Positions 6,072-10,464 of a stretch of DNA of 10,464 nt are shown piece after piece. Each line of letters starts with the position of its first letter. The stretch's first letter is position 1. The position numbers and the translations under genes were made by a program. The notes beneath the pieces are model-generated. The model did not search any database and was not told the DNA's origin. It saw only the letters and a list, made by a program, of their open reading frames with translations. The DNA lies in the NCBI GenBank assembly GCA_028705905.1, contig JAQWCP010000029.1, positions 1 through 10,464 on the forward strand, in the 5' to 3' direction. Source of the DNA: Oscillospiraceae bacterium (GTDB taxonomy: Bacteria > Bacillota > Clostridia > Oscillospirales > Oscillospiraceae).

Positions 6072-7655
6072 ATGGAGAATATGTTTTGTTTCCAGTGTGA
6101 ACAGACGGCAGGCGGCAAAGGCTGCGCCGCCGCTCAAGGAGTATGTGGAAAGAAACAGGATACTGCGCTTTTGCAGGATAAGCTGACCGGCGCATTAATC
6201 GGGCTTGCCCGCACCGCGAACAACAATGTTCCGGACGCAGCGGCAACCCGTGCAATCATTGAAGGGCTTTTTGCCACGGTCACCAACGTCAGTTTTGACA
6301 GTACGGCCATACGGCGTCAGATCGACGAAGTGCACGCGGAAAAGGCAAAGCTTCCTGGGTGCGCCTGCTGTTCGTCGGGCTGCGGCAATGATTACGATAT
6401 GAAGGAATTATGGAACGACAATGAAGACATCCGATCGCTCAAATCTCTGATTTTATTCGGAATGCGCGGCATGGCCGCCTATGCGTTCCATGCGCTGATG
6501 CTCGGCTACACCGACGATGAGGTAAACAGCTTTTTCTATAAAGGTCTTTTGGCTGTCGGCTCCGATTTGGACATGAATGATTTACTGCCGCTGGTCATGG
6601 AAACAGGCAAGGCCAATCTGAAATGTATGGAGCTGCTCGACCGCGCCAACACCGAAACCTATGGTACGCCTGTGCCCACAACGGTTCCGCTAACAATAGA
6701 AAAGGGCCCGTTCATCGTGATTTCCGGACATGATCTGCACGACCTGTACCTGCTGCTCGAGCAAACAAAAGGCAAAGGCGTCAATATTTATACCCATGGG
6801 GAAATGCTTCCTACCCACGCTTATCCTAAGCTGAAGGCATACCCGCAGCTGAAGGGCAACTTCGGCACCGCCTGGCAGAACCAACAGAAGGAATTTGCGG
6901 ATATTCCGGCCCCGGTGCTGTTCACCACAAACTGCCTGATGCCCGTCAAAGACAGCTACCGTGACCGCATCTTTACCACCGAAGTTGTTGCCTACCCAGA
7001 CATGGTACATATCGGAGACGACAAAGATTTTGCTCCGGTGATCAACAAGGCTCTGGAGCTCGGTGGCTATCCGGAGGATAAAATCATGACCGGCATCAAC
7101 GGCGGAACTCAGGTGACAACCGGGTTCAGCCATGGAACGGTGCTCTCCGTGGCTGACAAAGTGGTCAACGCGGTTAAATCCGGAGCAATCAAACACTTTT
7201 TCCTCGTTGGCGGCTGCGACGGTGCAAAACCGGGCCGCAATTACTACACCGAGTTTGTAAAGAAATCGCCGAAAGATAGTATTATTCTTACGCTCGGCTG
7301 CGGCAAATACCGCTTTAACGATATTGATCTCGGTACCATCGGCGGGCTGCCCCGCATCATGGATATGGGGCAGTGCAACGACGCTTACAGCGCCATCCGC
7401 GTCGCTCTCGCCATGGCGGAAGCTTTCCAGTGTGGCGTCAACGAGCTGCCGCTGACAATAGTGCTTTCCTGGTACGAGCAAAAAGCCGTGGCGGTCCTGC
7501 TTACGCTGCTTTCTCTCGGCATCAAAAACATTTATCTGGGCCCAACGCTTCCCGCTTTCGTCTCGCCGAACGTTCTGAATTATCTGGTTGAGAACTTCCA
7601 GATCACGCCTACAAGCGACCCGGAAACCGATCTCAAAAAGATATTGAACCAATAA
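6072..7655 (+). CDS. hcp: Hybrid cluster protein (hydroxylamine/NO reductase)
   Basis: This 527-residue protein is Hcp, which binds a cubane cluster and a hybrid Fe-S-O cluster and reduces hydroxylamine in vitro; NO reductase and S-nitrosylase activities have been shown for the enterobacterial enzyme. The N-terminal ligands are C6, C9, C18, C25 in CFQCEQTAGGKGC...GVC. The hybrid-cluster ligands are all present: H220, E244, C288, C382 (persulfide position), C410, C435, E469, K471. Their spacing is the same as in the Desulfovibrio enzyme (24, 44, 94, 28, 25, then one residue shorter, and 2). AAAGGAGA at 6056-6063 selects the ATG at 6072; the open frame upstream from 6018 overlaps the ferredoxin gene. 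An extra Cys group (C97, C99, C100, C104) lies in the helical N-terminal domain. Last gene of the operon, before a hairpin terminator. Confidence 0.97.
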   Translation: MENMFCFQCEQTAGGKGCAAAQGVCGKKQDTALLQDKLTGALIGLARTANNNVPDAAATRAIIEGLFATVTNVSFDSTAIRRQIDEVHAEKAKLPGCACCSSGCGNDYDMKELWNDNEDIRSLKSLILFGMRGMAAYAFHALMLGYTDDEVNSFFYKGLLAVGSDLDMNDLLPLVMETGKANLKCMELLDRANTETYGTPVPTTVPLTIEKGPFIVISGHDLHDLYLLLEQTKGKGVNIYTHGEMLPTHAYPKLKAYPQLKGNFGTAWQNQQKEFADIPAPVLFTTNCLMPVKDSYRDRIFTTEVVAYPDMVHIGDDKDFAPVINKALELGGYPEDKIMTGINGGTQVTTGFSHGTVLSVADKVVNAVKSGAIKHFFLVGGCDGAKPGRNYYTEFVKKSPKDSIILTLGCGKYRFNDIDLGTIGGLPRIMDMGQCNDAYSAIRVALAMAEAFQCGVNELPLTIVLSWYEQKAVAVLLTLLSLGIKNIYLGPTLPAFVSPNVLNYLVENFQITPTSDPETDLKKILNQ

Positions 7656-7662
7656 AAACGCA

Positions 7663-7703
7663 GGGCGAGGCAAGCCGATTTTCTTCAACTTGCCTCGTCC
7701 TTT
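7663..7703 (+). terminator. Rho-independent-like terminator after hcp
   Basis: GGGCGAGGCAAG (7663-7674) pairs with CTTGCCTCGTCC (7689-7700): a 12-bp stem with one G-U pair and a 14-base loop, followed by only TTT. An A-run precedes it. The stem is strong but the T-tract is short, so partial read-through into the hemerythrin-like gene is possible. Confidence 0.7.
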
Positions 7704-7724
7704 CAGTAGAGAGGAAGCATATAC

Positions 7725-8135
7725 ATGAATATATCGGACTTAAAAAGACAGCACACAGAAATTTTGTCGCTGATCGCGAGTATTGAAACTTTAAGCGCCG
7801 AAAACATTGATTCGGCGGCAAAAGATATTGTTTACAACATAAACACATTATCCGGAAAAATGAAGATGCACCTGCTGTCGGAAGATCAATTCTTGTATCC
7901 GAGCCTGATGAACAGCAGTGATAAACGGATAAAAGAAACGGCCTGCAAATTTTCTGAGGAAATGGGAGGTCTTGCGGGCGCTTTTCAGCCTTTTGTCAAG
8001 CAATATAACGTGCCGTCCGGAATAACACAGCAGAAGGACAACTTTTCAGCGGAAAGCAAAAAAGTTTTCGGACTAATCAAAGAGAGAATTGAAAACGAAG
8101 ATAGAAAGTTGTACCCGCTGATTGAAAAATTGTGA
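7725..8135 (+). CDS. Hemerythrin-like (HHE domain) protein
   Basis: This 136-residue all-helical protein has the hemerythrin-family signature: RQH with H10 in helix 1, H49 and E53 in MHLLSEDQFLYPSL, and a final helix ending NEDRKLYPLIEKL. The histidines usually present in helices 3 and 4 are missing; acidic residues occupy the last helix, so the iron site, if present, is not that of oxygen-binding hemerythrin. GAGGAAG (7711-7717) is 7 bases before the ATG. The gene lies 69 bases after hcp, beyond the terminator. Hemerythrin-fold proteins such as YtfE/RIC act in repair of nitrosated Fe-S proteins, which fits the locus, but this one is shorter and only the fold is supported. Confidence 0.85.
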   Translation: MNISDLKRQHTEILSLIASIETLSAENIDSAAKDIVYNINTLSGKMKMHLLSEDQFLYPSLMNSSDKRIKETACKFSEEMGGLAGAFQPFVKQYNVPSGITQQKDNFSAESKKVFGLIKERIENEDRKLYPLIEKL

Positions 8136-8178
8136 GTTGATATGAATTCAGGGACTACTGTTTACCGACAGTCATTTG

Positions 8179-8865
8179 CTACAGCACGATATTGATTGGT
8201 TGATCCAGCCATATTTCATCCGGGGAAGCACAGCAATCGAAAGCCAGCAGGGTTACGCCGTATTTCCGGGCATCCTCCATGGCCGTTCCGAATGCCGGAT
8301 GGGTCCGCCGCTTTTGGGACAGATACCGGACATTTTTCATCTGGATTACAAAAACAAGAAAAGCAAGATAGCTGTCCTCTGTGGCACGGCAAAGCCCGTG
8401 AATGTGTTTGACGCCCCGTTTCGTAGGCGCGTCTGGAAAGAGCACCGCGCCATTTTCCTCAAGCGTGACGCCTTTCACTTCGGCAAACGCCTTTTGCAAA
8501 CCGTTTTTCATGTAAAAATCGAACCATTAATCGCTGTAGCGCGTTTCCGGTTTTAAAACTTGTGCAAGGCCCGACAGTTCAATTTGTCCTTGTTCTATCG
8601 CTTCTTGAAAATACTTATTTGGGGCAATAGAATCGATATTAACGATACTGCCAAACTTTTTAACACTGATAAGAGTATAGTTGGTTTTACGGGCAGAGTT
8701 TAGATTTTCTTCAAGGTAAACGGTACAGCCCGGTACCAGCAGTTCCAGGCACCGGCCCGTATTGTGAACATGAGCCTTTACTTGTTCGCCCTCAAGTTCA
8801 CATTTGGCAATAAACCGGTTTGGCCGGAGTCTGAATACCGCTTTATGTATGTTTCCGTATTTCAT
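8179..8865 (-). pseudogene. sfsA: sfsA (sugar fermentation stimulation protein A family) broken by an in-frame stop
   Basis: The - strand encodes a near full-length SfsA of 228 codons. The N-terminal half shows FRLRPNRFIAKCELEGE, HVHNTGRCLELLVPGC, RKTNYTLISV and NIDSIAPNKY. The C-terminal half, in the same frame, shows FDFYMKNG, GVKHIHGL, RRTHPAF and GVTLLAFDC. Between them codon 113 is TAA (8529-8527), in the segment reading YSD-stop-WFDFY, where the family normally has a Ser-Arg-(hydrophobic)-Asp-Phe pattern. Both the Ser and the conserved Arg (here Trp) are thus lost while the frame is unchanged. This looks like a recent nonsense pseudogene, or two base errors in the sequence. ATG 8865 gives the usual MKYxNI start; a GTG at 8889 is an alternative. 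SfsA is a DNA-binding, nuclease-like family of unclear role. It lies downstream of the second Crp/Fnr gene on the same strand. Confidence 0.85.
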
Positions 8866-8902
8866 AACACCTGTTTTCACTCGTTTCACGTATTTATTTG
8901 CA

Positions 8903-9586
8903 TCAGGAGTCTATATGCAGTTTGTTCAGCAAATCAACATCCATGATTGTAATCTGTTTTGGATCATAGGTGATAAGGCCATCTTTTCTCATCTTATTCA
9001 GCTCTCTTGATAAAGAAGGCCTTTGAACCCCTATTTTTTCAGCCAGTTCTTTTTTGGTCATATTCAATTTAATTGTTGCGGATTTTTGAGTGTGGTATTC
9101 GTGAAGCAAAAACTCAATGATGCACTGTCTGATAGTTTTCAGTGACAAAGTCTTGATTTTTCCCATTAAAATCAATGTTTTGTCTGATGCAGACTGGAGA
9201 AAGCCATTTATAAACTTCATGTTTTCTTGGCACAGCTTTATAATTAATTCCTTCTTGATCTGGAGAATTTCCGTATCACACTTTGCTGTGATCGTCATGG
9301 GATAAAAATTTCTATGTGAAAAAAGAAGATTTTCTCCCATAGCCTCGCCAGCCGAAAAATTGCAAATCGTGAGCAGATCCCCATTCGAATCAATTTTTTG
9401 TATTAAGACAGTCCCGCTCAAAATGATGTCGAGGTTCTCACATTTTTCATTCTGAAGATGTACTATGGAATCTTTGAAGTAAGTGCTGATACGGTAAAGA
9501 TTATTTTGAAACAATTTATCCAGTTCATTAGTCGAGAAGCACTTAAATAGATTTACCGTTTCAAGAAAAGAAATAAAATTATCCAA
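8903..9586 (-). CDS. Second Crp/Fnr-family regulator
   Basis: This 227-residue protein has a cyclic-nucleotide-binding-like beta domain (about residues 15-125, with NLDIILSGTVLIQKIDSNGDLL and FSAGEAMGENLL), a long central helix, and a C-terminal winged helix with MTKKELAEKIGVQRPSLSRE; the recognition helix is about Q188-M199. The arginines at the CRP R180 and R185 equivalents are kept (R189, R194), while E181 is replaced by Pro. The start is TTG at 9586-9584 with GAAAGG (9601-9596) 9 bases upstream. By eye the gene is clearly more AT-rich than hcp or the coupling-protein gene. It is divergent from the 2-hydroxyacyl-CoA dehydratase-family gene, with a perfect 24-bp palindrome between them, so that gene is its likely target. 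sfsA may be co-transcribed behind it. The ligand is unknown. Confidence 0.88.
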   Translation of the reverse strand: MDNFISFLETVNLFKCFSTNELDKLFQNNLYRISTYFKDSIVHLQNEKCENLDIILSGTVLIQKIDSNGDLLTICNFSAGEAMGENLLFSHRNFYPMTITAKCDTEILQIKKELIIKLCQENMKFINGFLQSASDKTLILMGKIKTLSLKTIRQCIIEFLLHEYHTQKSATIKLNMTKKELAEKIGVQRPSLSRELNKMRKDGLITYDPKQITIMDVDLLNKLHIDS

Positions 9587-9605
9587 AATATCGCGCCTTT
9601 CTTCG

Positions 9606-9629
9606 AAGGAGTAACCATGGTTACTCCTT
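9606..9629. promoter_or_regulatory. Perfect 24-bp palindrome, predicted Crp/Fnr operator at -41.5
   Basis: The arms read AAGGAGTAACCA and its exact complement, with the dyad between 9617 and 9618 (core GTAAC-CATG-GTTAC). The dyad is exactly 41.5 bases upstream of the start site predicted from TATAAT at 9647-9652. It lies 20 bases upstream of the TTG start of the Crp/Fnr gene on -, where it would fall in the transcribed leader and could repress that gene. Confidence 0.78.
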
Positions 9630-9644
9630 TCACTTTTGTTTTTG

Positions 9645-9659
9645 ATTATAATACAAAAG
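9645..9659. promoter_or_regulatory. Overlapping divergent -10 elements (ATTATAAT)
   Basis: TATAAT is read on + at 9647-9652, with predicted start 9659 and a poor -35 (CTCCTT at 9624-9629), so activation is likely needed. The same bases give TATAAT on - at 9650-9645, with a weak TTTCTT 17 bases upstream and predicted start about 9638. Both promoters share four bases, so only one polymerase can bind at a time. The + promoter is well supported by the operator spacing; the - promoter is tentative. Confidence 0.55.
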
Positions 9660-9688
9660 TATCAAAGAAGAAAGGGGCCTTAAATGTC

Positions 9689-10464
9689 TTGGATAAAAAA
9701 TATGAGGATCAGATTCTGAAATCGATAGATGCCGTGCGCGAAAAAGCACCAGATATCCCGCTGGATTATTTTTTCGATATCTGGAAGGGATTCTGGTTTG
9801 GGGAACAAAAGACAGAAATGCCGTCCATAGCGGTATTGGGGACCGGTATTCCCGAATTATATATCCGGGCTGCCGGTGCAAACCCGCAATTTCTGTTTGG
9901 TGGTAATTACTTTACGGATCAATACGCAGAACAGGTGTTTCCACAGATTTCGGACCCTGTGCTCAAATCCGCAAGCAGCATTCTCTTTTCCGGACAGCTC
10001 TCCTGCATAAGGGATATCACCGGGATGGTTGTGCCGGTAAGCAACGCAGATACGCGTAAAGTTGTGCCTTATTTAAAAGACCTGGGGCATCCGGTGATCG
10101 TGATGGAGGAGGAGCCGTTTCTGGATTCAAAAGCCACATCACGGTTTAAGTCATCGCAGATGGATTTAATTATGGAGCTGCAAAAGCTCACACACCGGCC
10201 GATCACTGCCAAGAGCATCCGAAATGCCGCGAAGCAAATCACCAGCGCACATGATGCCATCCGGCGCCTTAAGGCTATGGATATTCCTCAAATCGCAAAG
10301 GATTTTATCAAGCAGACCTATTATCTTGCTCCTGACATTCAGGAATGGATCGGCCGCGTGAATGGATTCGCCGAGGAAAGCCTGAAGCCGATATCCGAAA
10401 ACCGGCCCCATCTGCTGCTAATCGGGTCTCCGATCTTTTTCCCGAATGTCAAAATCCCGACTGT
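9689..10464 (+). CDS. 2-hydroxyacyl-CoA dehydratase-family protein, 3' end beyond the window
   Basis: An open frame runs from TTG at 9689 to the right edge (258 codons seen). Family features are the N-terminal VLGTGIPELYIRAAGANPQF, a middle segment ending GMVVPVSNADTRKVVPYLKD, a helical region, and a second Rossmann-like start, HLLLIGSPIFFPNVKIP (about residues 240-257). The family removes water from (R)-2-hydroxyacyl-CoAs in amino-acid fermentation, or reduces aromatic CoA esters, using Fe-S clusters and an ATP-driven activator. Two usual cluster cysteines seem replaced (D89 in DPVLKS, N119 in SNAD). The start is uncertain: AAAGGGG (9671-9677) fits an ATG at 9684 better, but that frame stops after 11 codons; one extra A in the A6 run at 9695-9700 would join them. 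An in-frame ATG at 9617 lies upstream of the predicted transcript start. Divergent from the second Crp/Fnr gene. Confidence 0.82.
   Translation, partial: MDKKYEDQILKSIDAVREKAPDIPLDYFFDIWKGFWFGEQKTEMPSIAVLGTGIPELYIRAAGANPQFLFGGNYFTDQYAEQVFPQISDPVLKSASSILFSGQLSCIRDITGMVVPVSNADTRKVVPYLKDLGHPVIVMEEEPFLDSKATSRFKSSQMDLIMELQKLTHRPITAKSIRNAAKQITSAHDAIRRLKAMDIPQIAKDFIKQTYYLAPDIQEWIGRVNGFAEESLKPISENRPHLLLIGSPIFFPNVKIPT

Noticed and set aside
6690..7688. Long (332-codon) open frame on - opposite hcp
   Set aside because: It lies antisense to hcp, whose cluster ligands are all present, and has no recognisable domain or ribosome binding site; it is a shadow of the codon bias.
8157..8172. ACTGT/ACAGT hairpin after the hemerythrin-like gene as a terminator
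   Set aside because: The stem is only 5 bp with no T-run; too weak to call, although it lies between convergent genes.
8176..8556. 126-codon open frame on + opposite sfsA
   Set aside because: It is antisense to the sfsA pseudogene, whose reading frame holds all recognised motifs.
8179..8889. Frameshift as the cause of the sfsA split
   Set aside because: The two halves are in the same frame with exactly one TAA between them, so it is a nonsense codon, not an indel.
9617..9688. In-frame ATG at 9617 as start of the dehydratase-family gene
   Set aside because: It lies at the dyad of the operator and upstream of the transcript start predicted from TATAAT, and its residues do not resemble the family.
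9630..9881. 83-codon open frame on - opposite the dehydratase-family start
   Set aside because: It overlaps the + gene with family motifs and the promoter region; no ribosome binding site or domain.

Overview
The window looks like the chromosome of an anaerobic low-GC Gram-positive bacterium of the class Clostridia. The signs are strong AGGAGG-type ribosome binding sites, GTG/TTG starts, a Tn1549-like conjugation gene set, an Hcp/ferredoxin nitrosative-stress operon, clostridial-style Crp/Fnr regulators and a 2-hydroxyacyl-CoA dehydratase. The species cannot be named from this sequence.

Left part (1-2811): the tail of a DUF3991/TOPRIM protein, a complete VirD4/TraG coupling protein and a small winged-helix protein, all on + and tightly spaced. 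This is a fragment of the DNA-processing module of an integrative conjugative element. The mating-channel genes that usually follow (VirB6-, PrgI- and VirB4-like) are not here, so the element seems to stop or be interrupted near 2812-2984. A small XRE-family repressor gene follows on - (2985-3308), with twin operator-like repeats around its promoter.

Centre (3541-8135): a nitrosative/oxidative-stress island built around a divergent promoter. On -, a Crp/Fnr regulator (HcpR-like by context) is followed 11 bases later by an HD-domain phosphohydrolase. On +, an operon encodes a two-cluster ferredoxin-like protein with a Cys-rich C-terminal domain, a cupin, a small single-cluster ferredoxin and hybrid cluster protein Hcp. 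It ends at a hairpin terminator and is followed by a hemerythrin-like gene. A perfect 16-bp palindrome in the divergent gap lies exactly at -41.5 of the predicted operon promoter, the class II activator position.

Right part (8179-10464): a broken sfsA gene with an in-frame TAA, a second Crp/Fnr gene on -, and a divergent 2-hydroxyacyl-CoA dehydratase-family gene that runs off the right edge. The gap between them repeats the same layout: a perfect 24-bp palindrome centred at -41.5 of a perfect TATAAT on the target side. The two regulator/target pairs are thus architectural twins with different half-sites.

No tRNA, rRNA, CRISPR array or insertion sequence was seen. No gene-free stretch exceeds 300 bases; the longest, 3309-3540, holds the XRE promoter region and short repeats only.
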